Shown in pieces: positions 63,868 to 64,000 of a DNA stretch of 64,000 nucleotides. Source of the stretch: Saccharothrix sp. S26 (GTDB taxonomy: Bacteria; Actinomycetota; Actinomycetes; Mycobacteriales; Pseudonocardiaceae); NCBI RefSeq assembly GCF_021390395.1, contig NZ_JAJUWT010000013.1, positions 210,822-274,821 on the forward strand. Direction: 5' to 3'. The translations under genes and the position numbers were made by a program. Position 1 is the first letter of the stretch; the number at the start of each line of letters is the position of its first letter. Under the pieces are notes generated by a model, which was given only the letters and a program-made list of their open reading frames with translations, ran no database searches and was not told where the DNA came from.

Positions 63868-64000
63868 CGAGCCCGCGGTCACGATCCCGCAGCCAGCCCG
63901 CCCGGCCACCGGGACCGCGCTCCTCCCCCGGCCGGGCCCTGTTCCGGCCGCCGGTGGGGTGTCGTGCGGGGGTGGGTGGACGTGTGGGGTGGGCGGGGGT
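63868..64000. other. right end of window, nothing identifiable
   Basis: 133 bp upstream of lnt; GC-rich, no coding frame of useful length and no clear structure. Confidence 0.4.

Overview
The window is high-GC actinomycete chromosome. RbpA, a polyprenol-phosphate-mannose synthase beside Lnt, DUF3090 and SCO1664-type genes, a 999-residue BTAD/NB-ARC regulator, GTG/GTGA-coupled operons and many leaderless-type gene starts all fit a Pseudonocardiales member (Saccharothrix/Actinosynnema/Lentzea-like; genus is inferred). A convincing dif site at 41382-41409 argues for a circular chromosome and places the window in or near the replication terminus. I see no rRNA, tRNA, CRISPR array, IS element or prophage.

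Layout. 1-4.6 kb: AlkZ-type DNA glycosylase (cut by the left edge), a possible frameshifted relic, an SHMT-fold enzyme divergent from a PucR regulator, a TmrB-like P-loop protein and a MarR regulator. 4.6-12.8 kb: a bidirectional peptide module. A minus-strand M55 D-aminopeptidase - M20 peptidase - small lipoprotein - membrane protein operon is divergent from a five-domain oligopeptide ABC transporter (membrane-anchored binding protein, two permeases, fused double ATPase). 12.7-17.3 kb: SDR, then a four-gene operon HAD - APH kinase - acyl-CoA dehydrogenase - HxlR. Its first three products equal the three domains of animal ACAD10, and it sits behind a perfect 16-bp operator-like palindrome. 17.5-20.6 kb: broken NmrA-like gene, DUF6886, and a divergent HSP20/HSP18-regulator pair with back-to-back promoters, ending at a 42-bp perfect palindrome. 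20.6-31.3 kb: LD-carboxypeptidase and S9 peptidase, DUF3090/SCO1664, GNAT, APH, DUF3097, NfeD-SPFH membrane pair, amidase. 31.3-41.4 kb: DUF1707, pentapeptide-like protein, CGNR, a very small zinc ribbon coupled to TetR, sucrase/ferredoxin-like protein, hydrolase-SDR pair, methyltransferase, Pip/MarR, WYL/VOC and a GT2.

41.4-47.1 kb is the most interesting part. Canonical dif is followed 504 bp later by a second 28-bp site. That site is perfectly symmetric and shares the dif core geometry. Next comes a Xer-like tyrosine recombinase gene whose start carries a PafBC-type DNA-damage promoter, then Ku and a LigD split into ligase and polymerase genes. 47-64 kb: BTAD/NB-ARC regulator, alpha/beta hydrolase, PPOX, VOC, PAS-GGDEF-EAL protein, zinc-finger protein, GDPD, UMF1 transporter, PadR/membrane pair, a decayed WYL-gene fragment, thymidine kinase, XRE-cupin, NUDIX, rbpA with a SigR-type promoter, and overlapping lnt-ppm1.

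Regulatory sites were found by eye and were not tested statistically. Functional assignments rest on recognised motifs and family resemblance, without database searches.
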